From assembly GCA_902494875.1 (NCBI GenBank), contig CABUUO010000005.1:51440-115439 (forward strand): a stretch of DNA of 64,000 bases, in the 5' to 3' direction. The notes beneath the pieces are model-generated. The model did not search any database. It saw only the letters and a list, made by a program, of their open reading frames with translations, and had not been told where the DNA came from. Made by a program: the position numbers and the translations under genes. This document shows positions 1 through 8,620 of the stretch, in pieces; positions within the stretch are counted from its first letter, which is position 1, and each line of letters starts with the position of its first letter. This DNA is from an uncultured Pseudomonadota bacterium. Lineage in GTDB: Bacteria > Pseudomonadota > Alphaproteobacteria > RF32 > CAG-239.

Positions 1-929
1 TTAAAAACTATGTTTGAAGCATTGATATCTGACAGGCCTATATCAAAAGTTCCGTCAATGTTGATGGTGCCAGTACCGCTGATACCGCCTTTATCTGTAG
101 CGACACCATTGTTTCTGTTGCCAAGAGTGACTGATGCACTAGACGCAATTTTCATAAGGCCACCATCAAGATGAATATCATTAGCGCTTTGATTTACTTT
201 GTTTCCAGAAAAGTTGTTTTGTCCAGTGAAAATCAAAGTTCCTTTACTGTATATTGCTCCACCAGAAACTGTTGCAGTGTTGTTGGTGAAAGAGCTATCA
301 GATATGTTAATTGTTTTTTCCTGTGCAGATGCATTAAAGTATAAAGCGCCGCCACTGCCATTAGTAGCATGGTTTTCCATAAAGCTTGCGTTGATGTTGT
401 GTTCCTTGGTCGTGGCTGTATTGACAATGGAAATTGCACCGCCGTTTTTAGCCGTATTTTGAGAAAAAGATGCATTATCTGTAATATTTAGTCGAGACGC
501 TGATCCATTGTCAGCACGATATTGAAGAGCACCACCGTTATCTATTCCAATATTACCAATGAAACTTCCTCCAGATATATTCAAATTTTGTTGTCCGTAA
601 AAATATATACCCCCACCGTTTTGAGCCTGATTCTTTTCTAGTGATGCATTTATGAGAGTTAAATTATTGTTTAGAGAATTTGTTGTAATTGCACCACCGT
701 TACCGTTAGTTCGTGTGTAGTTTTTTATGATAGGAGTAAATTGTATATCTGTAGATCCTCCAACAGATATAGCGCTATCGGATTCAGATTTCGTAGTTGT
801 GTACTCTAAGGTTTTTCCGTTATAAGAATCATCTGAGATAGTTAAAGGAGGGGTAATTGTTTCACTATAAGCGGGGGAGGTTACGGCAACGAGGGTTAAA
901 GCGGTGGAAGTCAACAAAAATCTGCGCAT
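1..929 (-). CDS. Autotransporter-type passenger protein, N-terminal part (cut by window edge)
   Basis: This reading frame is open from an ATG at 929 to the first base of the window, about 309 codons, so its C-terminus lies outside. It begins with a typical Sec signal peptide (MRRFLLTSTALTLVAV, cleavage near SPAYS-E). The rest is low-complexity Asn/Gly/Ser/Thr sequence with recurring N-x-GGAI and GGxxY blocks (for example NGGGIYFYG, NGGALQY, NGGAISI, SGGALYF, SGGAIYS), the pattern of beta-helical autotransporter or polymorphic-outer-membrane-type passengers. No barrel is visible because the gene is truncated. Its passenger style resembles that of the next gene downstream on the same strand (1182-3254). 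A surface or secreted adhesin-like role is inferred from family style only. Confidence 0.8.
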   Translation of the reverse strand, partial: MRRFLLTSTALTLVAVTSPAYSETITPPLTISDDSYNGKTLEYTTTKSESDSAISVGGSTDIQFTPIIKNYTRTNGNGGAITTNSLNNNLTLINASLEKNQAQNGGGIYFYGQQNLNISGGSFIGNIGIDNGGALQYRADNGSASRLNITDNASFSQNTAKNGGAISIVNTATTKEHNINASFMENHATNGSGGALYFNASAQEKTINISDSSFTNNTATVSGGAIYSKGTLIFTGQNNFSGNKVNQSANDIHLDGGLMKIASSASVTLGNRNNGVATDKGGISGTGTINIDGTFDIGLSDINASNIVF

Positions 930-1045
930 TTCTGATATCCTTATAAAACATAATTACAGGGTTCTGCCTATATAAAATTATCTTAATAATAAGGGATTTT
1001 CTTGTAAATGCAATATTTTTTAAGAGGGTGTGCGTACAAAACTGT

Positions 1046-1173
1046 AAGGCTGGGATGTTTCGACTTCACTTCGTTTCACTCAACATGACAATTGTTTTAA
1101 TGTCATCCTGAACGAAGTGAAGGATCTCATCCTTAATTAATCAGCTGGGATGTTTCGCTGTGCTCAACATGAT
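1046..1173. repeat. Dispersed palindromic repeat, three units
   Basis: Between the two autotransporter genes lie two direct copies of a unit of the form GCTGGGATGTTTCG...CAACATGA (about 1049-1090 and 1143-1173). An inverted relative (TGTCATCCTGAACGAAG...ATCTCATCC, about 1101-1132) lies between them. The arms are complementary, so the region can fold into long hairpins. Related units recur at 27127-27198 and 28893-29006. No ORF overlaps. Repeats of this style (CTGAGC...GAAG...ATCTC) are known as intergenic dispersed repeats in many bacterial genomes. Confidence 0.75.
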
Positions 1174-1181
1174 ATTATGGT

Positions 1182-3254
1182 TTAGAAACGATATTCCGCC
1201 TTGATAACGCCGTTGTGGCTTTGATAGTCGTCTTTAAAATATCCTTCATATCCTATCGAGAAGTCTATTTTTTGTTTAATCCGAAAATGCAGTCCGGCAC
1301 CGACTTCAAAGCCCAAACGGCTGACCGGGTCTGAAGATACGGTATAAGACGCGCCGTTTTCGAGCATAACGGCGGTGTTTTGTCCCGGGGTTGTGAGGTC
1401 ATAAGTGAGGGCGGTTTTTATTTCGGGCAAAACCAGAGCTTCATCGGACAAGGAGAAACGCCAGCGCAGGCGGCTGCCGGCAACTGCCGTTAATAAATCT
1501 GTATTATAAGCCCCGTAGTTTTGTCCGGCGGAATCGCGGTATCCGCGGTGATGGTATCGGGTATAGCGCAGTCCCGTTTCGGGTATGAAAGCACCAAAAT
1601 CATAGCCGCTCATTATCTGCAGAGCGGTTGCTGCCACGTCGTATTTTGCCCGCAGGGGAATGCCGGCGACGTTTCCGGTTTCTTTATAGGCGGTTTGCCC
1701 GTATGAAGCAACGGCGTTGACATACCAGTCTGCGGGACGATATTCCCCGTATAGGAGGGCTGTATGCGAATCAAGGTCGGTTTGGCGCGGTCGTCCGCCG
1801 ATATTGCCGCTGACGTAGGCGTAGGCCGCTCCCAGTCGCAGTCCGGGTGCAATTTGCTTATCCACACCCATTGATATGCCGCTCATATCTGCGGAAAAGC
1901 CGTTTCGGCCGGACAGTCTGGCATGGTTGCCTAAAAGTTTGACCCAACTGCGATGACGGTTAAGGGTTTTGTCTCCGGCAGCCAAACCGTCGGCAGCAAA
2001 AGCCGAACCGACGCGGAGACTTTCACTGACGGCGTTGATGACTTCGCGATTGATTTCGTTGTTGACAAGCCGTACATTCTCCCGGGAATCCGGTGCCAGA
2101 GTCTCAAGGGCCCGGTTGCGGGTTTCGGTGTCCGTATTCAGCAGACCGGAGGCTATCTCATAAGCCGCGGAATTTTCTGCAAAACCGCCGGATTCAAGCC
2201 AGGCATCGGCAATCGAGGCGCTTCCGGCGGGTTGAGAATCCGGAACCTCTTCAGCGGTATTGCGGCTGAACAGAAATTCTCCCGGCGTTTCGGTAGCGGT
2301 GATGCTGTATTTGTCGCTGCCGCTGAGGTTGTTGTATCCGTCTGCGCCGATGAGATTGTCAAAGTTGCCGTTGAACTCTCCGTCGATTATTTTCAGCGTC
2401 TGCGTTTCCGCGCCGTTATAGGTGTTGATGTCAACGTTGATATTGATGTTGTTGTTGCTGCCGGAAAAGTTGACGCGGTCGGCGAAAATCCGTCCGTAGT
2501 CCAGTCCTGAAGCAGAGGAGCCAAGCGTGAGGCATAGGTTGGCGCCGCCGTTGAAATTGAGTTCTTCGCTGTAGATTTCTGCGGTTTTTATATCAAGATT
2601 TCCGTTTGTTATGTTGATGATGGCATCTTTGTTTTGACGAATGTTGTTGATTCCGCCCCAGATTTCGACCGTGCCGGGACCGCTGATGTTGATTTCGACC
2701 GGGGTGCTGCCGACGGAGGCGGTTGAGATGTCGTTGTATATGTTTCCGACCCGGTTGTCTTTGAAGACGATGTTTCCCTCAGATGTGTCAAGATTGAGCG
2801 TGCCGAAGCTGTAAATTGCGCCGCCGTCGTTTTCGGCCTCGTTGCTGATAAATTGTGAATCTCCTTTTATGTTTATTGTGCTTTTGTCGCTGCCGTAAAG
2901 AGCTCCGCCATATGAAGAAACATAATTATTATAAAAACTGCTGCCGCTGTTTAGTGTTAAAGAGCCTCGTCTATTAAAAATCGTGCCCGTATTGCTGTAG
3001 TTGTTATGCAGAATTGCTTGGATGGACAGGTCATAACTGTTATTGAGGGCTCCGTTTCGGTCCGTGCTGATTGCATTGAATATATCAGAATCGGTGGCGT
3101 CTTGATTGGTTATGATTTTGTCATTATATGAAGTTTTTGTATTTTCAGCATTGCCGGAGCTGCCGATATAGATATATTCTGCAGCAGAAACTGTTTGGCT
3201 GAGAGATGTCAGCACAAAAGCAGATATAACGCTTATATCCGAGATTTTGTTCAT
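1182..3254 (-). CDS. Autotransporter with C-terminal beta-barrel
   Basis: The 690-residue product has an N-terminal signal peptide (about residues 1-24, ending TVSA-AE). An Asn/Gly-rich passenger follows to about residue 345, with GGALYGS and DGGAIYS blocks like those of the gene at 1-929. From about residue 434 there is an autotransporter beta-domain: it starts RSWVKLLGNHARLSG, has alternating aromatic/Gly strands, and ends in the terminal Phe (AEYRF) expected for BAM-assembled barrels. This is a type Va secretion architecture in which the barrel anchors the passenger in the outer membrane. The linker contains Ala-rich helical sequence that would cross the barrel pore. The target of the passenger is unknown. 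It lies on the same strand as the truncated upstream gene but is separated from it by repeats, so co-transcription is doubtful. Confidence 0.9.
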   Translation of the reverse strand: MNKISDISVISAFVLTSLSQTVSAAEYIYIGSSGNAENTKTSYNDKIITNQDATDSDIFNAISTDRNGALNNSYDLSIQAILHNNYSNTGTIFNRRGSLTLNSGSSFYNNYVSSYGGALYGSDKSTINIKGDSQFISNEAENDGGAIYSFGTLNLDTSEGNIVFKDNRVGNIYNDISTASVGSTPVEINISGPGTVEIWGGINNIRQNKDAIINITNGNLDIKTAEIYSEELNFNGGANLCLTLGSSASGLDYGRIFADRVNFSGSNNNININVDINTYNGAETQTLKIIDGEFNGNFDNLIGADGYNNLSGSDKYSITATETPGEFLFSRNTAEEVPDSQPAGSASIADAWLESGGFAENSAAYEIASGLLNTDTETRNRALETLAPDSRENVRLVNNEINREVINAVSESLRVGSAFAADGLAAGDKTLNRHRSWVKLLGNHARLSGRNGFSADMSGISMGVDKQIAPGLRLGAAYAYVSGNIGGRPRQTDLDSHTALLYGEYRPADWYVNAVASYGQTAYKETGNVAGIPLRAKYDVAATALQIMSGYDFGAFIPETGLRYTRYHHRGYRDSAGQNYGAYNTDLLTAVAGSRLRWRFSLSDEALVLPEIKTALTYDLTTPGQNTAVMLENGASYTVSSDPVSRLGFEVGAGLHFRIKQKIDFSIGYEGYFKDDYQSHNGVIKAEYRF

Positions 3255-3444
3255 ATCTTATTATGTTCTTTGTATATATAATGTTATGATTTTGTGGGAC
3301 GAATATTAGCTTTATCTAACTTAATTGCAATAAATTTTTGCCGGGCGTGTAGACAAATTCGCCGCTTTCAGCAAATCGATGTTGCAATTTTGCGTGCATC
3401 TGTTTATTCTTGGGGACAAGTTAAAATTCTGAGGAGAAAACGAT

Positions 3445-3897
3445 ATGTTAAGAGACGATTTGCAAAACGCTTTGAAAGAATCGATGAAGAATAAGGATAT
3501 GAATACGGTCGGTGCCGTGCGTCTGATTATTGCCGGCATGAAAGAAAAGGACGTCGATGCGCGCGGCAAGGGGCTGGAAAAAGCCAGCGATGCCGATTTG
3601 ATGGCCATGATGCAGTCGATGATTAAACAGCGCAACGATTCAATCAAGATGTATATTGACGGCAACCGTCCGGAATTGGCCGAAAAAGAAAAATATGAAA
3701 TCAGCGTCATTGAGCGTTTTCTGCCCAAACAGATGAACGAAGCGGAAATCGAAAATGCGGTGAAGGCCTTGATTGCCGAGACCGGCGCCGCTTCAATGAA
3801 AGACATGGGCAAGGTTATGGGCGCGCTGAAAGCCAAATATGCCGGACAGCTGGATATGGGAAAAGCCAACGCCGTTATCAAAGGCCTGTTGAATTAA
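3445..3897 (+). CDS. yqeY: GatB/YqeY-family protein
   Basis: The 150-residue protein matches the YqeY family over its whole length: an N-terminal alpha-helical part (LRDDLQNALKESMKNKDM), a middle with a conserved YIDGNRPELAEKE-like segment, and a C-terminal GatB-tail-like domain ending in a GALKAKYAG...IKGLLN helix. The family is related to the tail of the amidotransferase subunit GatB, but its exact role is not settled. A strong ribosome-binding site (GAGGAG) precedes the ATG. In many alphaproteobacteria this gene sits directly upstream of dnaG and rpoD, as here, which supports both the call and the taxonomic placement. Confidence 0.9.
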   Translation: MLRDDLQNALKESMKNKDMNTVGAVRLIIAGMKEKDVDARGKGLEKASDADLMAMMQSMIKQRNDSIKMYIDGNRPELAEKEKYEISVIERFLPKQMNEAEIENAVKALIAETGAASMKDMGKVMGALKAKYAGQLDMGKANAVIKGLLN

Positions 3898-3902
3898 ACC
3901 GG

Positions 3903-3950
3903 ACGGCGGCCGCCGCAGACGAGTTTCAAAGCGGTCGCCGCAGCTTTTTT
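3903..3950 (+). terminator. Probable intrinsic terminator between yqeY and dnaG
   Basis: CGGCGGC near 3904 can pair with GTCGCCG near 3934, with one wobble, and is followed by CAGCTTTTTT. The large loop makes this weaker than other terminators in the window. It may only attenuate readthrough into dnaG. Confidence 0.5.
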
Positions 3951-3964
3951 GATTGTAAGTTCAG

Positions 3965-5824
3965 ATGGCCGATTTGCAAAAATTCTGTGACGAACTGAGG
4001 GCGAAGATATCTATTGTCGATGTCGTCGGCTCTAAGGTCAAGCTTGTCCGCAAAGGCCGGGAATATCAGGCCTGTTGTCCGTTTCACAATGAAAAGACGC
4101 CGTCTTTCACCGTTAACGAGGCCAAGGGCTTTTACCATTGTTTCGGCTGCGGTGCGCACGGCGATATCATTAAGTTTGAAATGGAGGCCAACAATCTTTC
4201 GTTCATGGAGGCGGTTGAAAAACTGGCCAACAAGGCGGGGCTGCAGGTGCCGCGGGATTCTTACGTACGGCAGGAGGACGTTGAGAAACGAAACTCCCTT
4301 TATGACATTATGGATTTGGCCTGCAAGTTTTTTGAGAAAAATCTCAGAATGCCCGAAGGGGCGCGTGCCATGGAATATCTGGCGCGGCGCGGTTTCGGCG
4401 ATGACATTATCGCCCGTTTCCGGCTGGGCTATGCGCCGGGCAACAACGGGTTGAAAACCTATCTGGCTTCCAAAGGGGTGGATGAGAAAGAAATGAACGA
4501 GCTCGGGCTTTTGACCATTCCCGAAGACAAAAGCCGCCGCCCGCATGACTTTTTCCGCGACCGGGTAATGATTCCGATTATGGATAAGCGGGGACGGGTG
4601 ATAGCGTTCGGCGGCAGAATTATGGGCGACGGACAGCCGAAATATCTCAATTCTCCCGAGACGCCGATTTTCAACAAACGCCGCGTGCTTTATAACCTTA
4701 ATAACGCACGGGATGCGGGTTTTCAGGAAAAAAGGCTGATTATCTGCGAAGGCTATATGGACGTCATCGGCATGGACAAATACGGCATTCATTATGCAGT
4801 GGCACCGCTCGGAACGGCTTTGACCGAAGATCAGATTCAGGAAGCGTGGCGGGTTGTCAGCGAACCGACCTGCTGTTTTGACGGCGACAATGCCGGACAA
4901 CGAGCGGCAGTACGGTCCGTGGACCGGGTGCTGCCTATTTTGAAGGCCGGTTATTCACTTAAATATGTATTTTTAAACGGCGCCAAGGATCCTGACGAGT
5001 TTTTGAAAGCTTTCGGCCGGGATGAATTTTTGAAGGTAATTTCTCAAACCGTGCCGCTCAGCGAATTGTTATGGCGCAAAAATATTGAGGGCAGAGATGT
5101 GTCGACGCCGGAGCAGAAAGCGCTGATAGAAAAGAACGTTCGCGAAGAAGTGGCCAAAATTGCCGACGAAACAGTGCGCGGTTACTATGCTCAGGATATG
5201 CAGGACAAAATTTACAACGAACTCGGGCGGGGTGCCTCCTGGCGGGCAAGGCAGCAGTCTGCAAAATCGCGCGGCGAAACCGCTTCCGCCGCCTCGTTCC
5301 GGCGAGACCGGCCGCGGCGTTACAACAACGAGCCGGATTGTCATCAGGCGGCTTTGGCGGGGCCAAAGGTCAATCTTGATGAGCTGGGCGCAAAATATGT
5401 GCTTTCCGGCCTTATCTGTTATCCGAACCTGATTGAAGAATATGAAGAGAAGCTATTAAATTTTGCCGTTAACAATCCGGATTTGCGTCATATTCTGGAC
5501 GCGGTGTTTGAAATTGCCCATGATGAGGCGCCCGAAACCTTTGCCGATATGATGACGGCGCTGAAAACCCGCAATTTGGAGCAAAAAGCCGAGACTTTGC
5601 TTGAATTTAAGATGATACGGCTGCAAAATCCCAATGATGTCAGAATGCGCGAGAATATTGACGGACGGATTGTCGAATCTCAACTGAAACAGATTGAAGC
5701 CGAGATAAAAGAGTGTCTGCGCGTCATGCAGACTTCCGAGTCGCTTTCCGATGAAACATATAAACGTTACGAATCGTTGAAAAAAGAGCGCGAAAGCTTA
5801 ATTAACAGTCAGAATTTTGATTAA
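3965..5824 (+). CDS. dnaG: DNA primase
   Basis: The 619-residue protein synthesises RNA primers for the replication fork and is recruited by the DnaB helicase. The N-terminal CHC2 zinc-binding domain is intact (C38-x2-H41 and C59-x2-C62 in CPFH and CFGC). It is followed by the primase core and a TOPRIM domain with the conserved Glu in IICEGYMDVI (about residue 261) and the acidic pair in CFDGDNAG (about residues 304-306). The C-terminal 150 residues are helical, as in helicase-interaction domains. Length is normal for the family. It lies 67 bases after yqeY and 137 bases before rpoD, the macromolecular-synthesis arrangement common in proteobacteria. No ribosome-binding site stronger than GTAAG is seen before the ATG. 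Confidence 0.97.
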   Translation: MADLQKFCDELRAKISIVDVVGSKVKLVRKGREYQACCPFHNEKTPSFTVNEAKGFYHCFGCGAHGDIIKFEMEANNLSFMEAVEKLANKAGLQVPRDSYVRQEDVEKRNSLYDIMDLACKFFEKNLRMPEGARAMEYLARRGFGDDIIARFRLGYAPGNNGLKTYLASKGVDEKEMNELGLLTIPEDKSRRPHDFFRDRVMIPIMDKRGRVIAFGGRIMGDGQPKYLNSPETPIFNKRRVLYNLNNARDAGFQEKRLIICEGYMDVIGMDKYGIHYAVAPLGTALTEDQIQEAWRVVSEPTCCFDGDNAGQRAAVRSVDRVLPILKAGYSLKYVFLNGAKDPDEFLKAFGRDEFLKVISQTVPLSELLWRKNIEGRDVSTPEQKALIEKNVREEVAKIADETVRGYYAQDMQDKIYNELGRGASWRARQQSAKSRGETASAASFRRDRPRRYNNEPDCHQAALAGPKVNLDELGAKYVLSGLICYPNLIEEYEEKLLNFAVNNPDLRHILDAVFEIAHDEAPETFADMMTALKTRNLEQKAETLLEFKMIRLQNPNDVRMRENIDGRIVESQLKQIEAEIKECLRVMQTSESLSDETYKRYESLKKERESLINSQNFD

Positions 5825-5880
5825 AACGCCGACCTCGGCAGGCAAAAACGGATTTATTTTGCAAATCTGCGCCCCGGGTG

Positions 5881-5909
5881 TTGACAAATCGGCAAGAAAT
5901 CATTAAAAG
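5881..5909 (+). promoter_or_regulatory. Candidate sigma-70 promoter for rpoD
   Basis: TTGACA at 5881 is separated by 17 bases from TAAAAG at 5904, a four-of-six match to the -10 consensus. It lies about 50 bases upstream of the rpoD start, which has AAGGA just before the ATG. The -35 is perfect but the -10 is weak. Confidence 0.4.
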
Positions 5910-5961
5910 CTTTACCAGCTAGCAATTTATGTATATAAAAATCGATTTTTAAGGAATATTC

Positions 5962-8034
5962 ATGTCAGATATAGATAATCAGGACCTCTATGAGGGGACG
6001 GCAAGCGACACCCCGTTGATTGATAACCTTGGAAGCGCCGTTAAAAGACTGATAGACAAGGGAAAGGTAAGAGGTTATATTACCGTGGAAGAGCTTAACC
6101 GTGCACTTCCTCCCGAAAGAGAATCATCTGAAAACATTGAAGACATCATGACCGGAATCTCGGACATGGGCATCAGCATTATCGCCGAATCGGATGTGGA
6201 CAGTTTTGAACAGGAAACCGACGAAGAAATTGAAGATTATGACGACGAGGACAGCGGCAATTTTGACGAAAAAGAACTCGGCCGCAGCGATGATCCGGTC
6301 AGAATGTACCTGAAGGAAATGGGAACCGTCGAACTGTTGTCCCGCGAGGGCGAAATCGCTATTGCCAAACGTATTGAGGCCGGCAAGACGGTTATGATTG
6401 ACGGCCTGTGCGAAAGTCCGATGACGCTGAAAGCCATTGCCGGCTGGCGTGACGATCTGGTTGAAGGCCGGATGCAGCTCCGCGATATCGTCGATTTGGA
6501 AATGATGTACGGCGATGATGCCGACGCCATGGCTTTTGAAGAAGACGTGGCTGCTGATGACGATTTTGAAAAAGTGGCCGAGGAAATTGCCGAAAAAGAC
6601 AACCTTGACGATATTGACGACGATTTGGCCGACGATATTGAACTGGACGACGATGTGGAAGGCGACGTGGTTGACGACGAGGAGCCGGAAGACGAAGCCG
6701 GTACCGACGAGAGCCATGAGACCGGAGAAGACGATGAAGACGCCGACGGTGCAGCCGGCCGCATTTCCGCGTCGGTTTCAGCAATGGAAGAAGCGCTGCT
6801 GGAACCGGTTTTGGAAATTTTGAACAAGATTTCCAGCTATTATGACGATCTCAAAAAGATTCAGAGCCAGCGTGTGGCTGCGATTATTGCCGGAAAAACA
6901 GTGTCTCCGGCTGTTGAGAAAAAATATCTGCAGGTTAAAAAAGAGCTAGTGGAACTGATGAGTTCCATTCATTTGAACGCGGTGCGGGTTGAGCAACTGG
7001 TTGAACAGCTGAACGGTCTGAACAAGCGTTTAATGGGGCTGGAAGGAAAGCTTCTGCGTTATGCGTTGTCATGCAAAATCAAGCGCGAGGATTTTCTGGT
7101 TGCTTATCAGAAATCGGAGCTTGATCCGAACTGGATTGAAAATATTTCCAAGAAAAACGACAAGCACTGGAAAACCTTTGTCGAAAAATACGGTCATGAA
7201 ATCGCCGAGCTGCGCGACAGCGTCGCCCAAATGGCTACCGAATGCGGGCTGCCGATTACGGAATACCGCCGGATGGTCGATACGATTAAAAAAGGCGAGC
7301 GCGAAGCCGAACGTGCAAAAAAAGAAATGATTGAGGCAAATCTGCGTCTGGTTATTTCCATTGCCAAAAAATATACCAACCGCGGTTTGCAGTTTTTGGA
7401 CTTGATTCAGGAAGGAAACATCGGTCTGATGAAGGCTGTTGACAAGTTTGAATACCGCCGCGGTTATAAGTTTTCAACTTATGCGACATGGTGGATCAGA
7501 CAGGCGATTACGCGTTCAATTGCCGATCAGGCGCGGACAATCCGTATTCCGGTTCATATGATTGAGACCATTAACAAGCTGGTGCGGACTTCTCGTCAGA
7601 TGCTGGCGGAAATGGGACGCGAGCCGGTTCCGGAAGAACTGGCCAAACGTTTGTCGATGCCGCTTGAAAAAGTGCGTAAGGTTATGAAAATTGCCAAAGA
7701 ACCGGTTTCGCTGGAGGCGCCGGTCGGTGACGAAGAAGATTCGTCTCTGGGAGATTTTATTGCCGATGACAGCGCATTGCAGCCTCTGGATTCCGCAATT
7801 CATTCCAATTTGAAAGAAACCTGCACCCGTATTCTTTCGTCTCTGACGCCGAGAGAAGAACGCGTTCTGCGTATGCGCTTCGGCATCGGTATGAATACGG
7901 ATCATACGCTGGAAGAAGTCGGACAGCAGTTTAACGTTACCCGTGAGCGTATTCGTCAGATTGAAGCGAAAGCTCTGCGCAAGCTGAAACATCCGTCTCG
8001 TTCGCGCAAACTGCGTTCGTTCTTGGATAACTAA
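5962..8034 (+). CDS. rpoD: Primary sigma factor RpoD (sigma-70)
   Basis: The 690-residue protein is the housekeeping sigma factor. Region 1.1 is at the N-terminus. A highly acidic non-conserved stretch follows, densest around residues 194-273 with many Asp/Glu pairs. Region 2 (NLRLVISIAKKY, DLIQEGNIGLMKAV, YKFSTYATWWIRQAI) begins near residue 450. Region 3 follows, then region 4.2 with the -35-binding helix-turn-helix (EEVGQQFNVTRERIRQIE) close to the C-terminus. Length exceeds the E. coli protein because of the acidic insertion, which is common in alphaproteobacteria. A strong hairpin terminator ends the gene. Position after dnaG fits the usual cluster. Confidence 0.98.
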   Translation: MSDIDNQDLYEGTASDTPLIDNLGSAVKRLIDKGKVRGYITVEELNRALPPERESSENIEDIMTGISDMGISIIAESDVDSFEQETDEEIEDYDDEDSGNFDEKELGRSDDPVRMYLKEMGTVELLSREGEIAIAKRIEAGKTVMIDGLCESPMTLKAIAGWRDDLVEGRMQLRDIVDLEMMYGDDADAMAFEEDVAADDDFEKVAEEIAEKDNLDDIDDDLADDIELDDDVEGDVVDDEEPEDEAGTDESHETGEDDEDADGAAGRISASVSAMEEALLEPVLEILNKISSYYDDLKKIQSQRVAAIIAGKTVSPAVEKKYLQVKKELVELMSSIHLNAVRVEQLVEQLNGLNKRLMGLEGKLLRYALSCKIKREDFLVAYQKSELDPNWIENISKKNDKHWKTFVEKYGHEIAELRDSVAQMATECGLPITEYRRMVDTIKKGEREAERAKKEMIEANLRLVISIAKKYTNRGLQFLDLIQEGNIGLMKAVDKFEYRRGYKFSTYATWWIRQAITRSIADQARTIRIPVHMIETINKLVRTSRQMLAEMGREPVPEELAKRLSMPLEKVRKVMKIAKEPVSLEAPVGDEEDSSLGDFIADDSALQPLDSAIHSNLKETCTRILSSLTPREERVLRMRFGIGMNTDHTLEEVGQQFNVTRERIRQIEAKALRKLKHPSRSRKLRSFLDN

Positions 8035-8053
8035 AGTTTAATCCTTTTGTGAT

Positions 8054-8090
8054 ATAAGCCTCTTAAGCATTTAAGAGGCTTATGTTTTTT
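8054..8090 (+). terminator. Intrinsic terminator of rpoD
   Basis: A perfect 13-bp stem (ATAAGCCTCTTAA and its complement) closes a four-base GCAT loop and is followed by GTTTTTT. It separates rpoD from the next gene. Confidence 0.9.
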
Positions 8091-8107
8091 ATGAAAGATT
8101 TGGAAAA

Positions 8108-8554
8108 ATGAGTGAAGGAACATATACGGAGCAAGACAAGGACGTGATGGTTAAGAGCGCCAAAGCCAAGAACAAATCACGGTTGCAGGAGTTGATTGAT
8201 TTTGCCAGGGTTTGCGGATTTAAAAAACTGGGAATAGCCAATTGCATCAGCGTGCAGAAATATGCGGACAAGCTGGCTCTCGTTTTGAGAGACGCCGGTT
8301 TTGAGGTCTATGCCGTCAATTGCCGAGAGAGCGGGCTGGATGCCTGCCGTATTTGTGACGGAATGTCCGGCCCCTGCTGCGATCCGCTTTCTCAGGCCGC
8401 TTATCTGAACGAATGTCAGACTGATTTTAATATTAACGTCGGGTTGTGTCTGGGACACGGTCTGTTGTTTCAGAAATATTCCCAGGCCGAAGTGACGACC
8501 TTTCTGGTCAAAGATTTTGCACATCAGCATAATGTTGTTGAAAGTCTGATATAA
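8108..8554 (+). CDS. DUF1847-type cysteine-rich metal-binding protein
   Basis: The 148-residue protein resembles the DUF1847 family of putative metal-binding proteins. Diagnostic blocks are FKKLGIANCISVQKYADKL, the Cys run DACRICDGMSGPCCDP, LNECQTDFNINVGLCLGHG and TTFLVKDFAHQHN. It carries nine cysteines (36, 46, 72, 80, 83, 90, 91, 103, 114). The N-terminal zinc-ribbon-like cysteines often found in longer family members are absent here, replaced by a charged helix. No membrane segment or signal peptide is seen, so it is probably cytoplasmic. The biochemical function of the family is unknown. It stands alone between two terminators. Confidence 0.7.
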   Translation: MSEGTYTEQDKDVMVKSAKAKNKSRLQELIDFARVCGFKKLGIANCISVQKYADKLALVLRDAGFEVYAVNCRESGLDACRICDGMSGPCCDPLSQAAYLNECQTDFNINVGLCLGHGLLFQKYSQAEVTTFLVKDFAHQHNVVESLI

Positions 8555-8602
8555 AAAAATCCCTTTTCAATGTATGTATCAAATACAAGAAAAGGGATTT
8601 TT
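8555..8602. terminator. Bidirectional intrinsic terminator
   Basis: AAAAATCCCTTTTC (8555-8568) pairs perfectly with GAAAAGGGATTTTT (8589-8602). With A and T runs on both sides it can terminate the convergent genes at 8108 and 8621. Confidence 0.85.
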
Positions 8603-8620
8603 GATTGTTGAAGAAAGCGC

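Noticed and set aside
3926..4900. A 324-codon minus-strand frame antisense to dnaG
   Set aside because: It is a shadow of the conserved primase gene and has no ribosome-binding site or domain.
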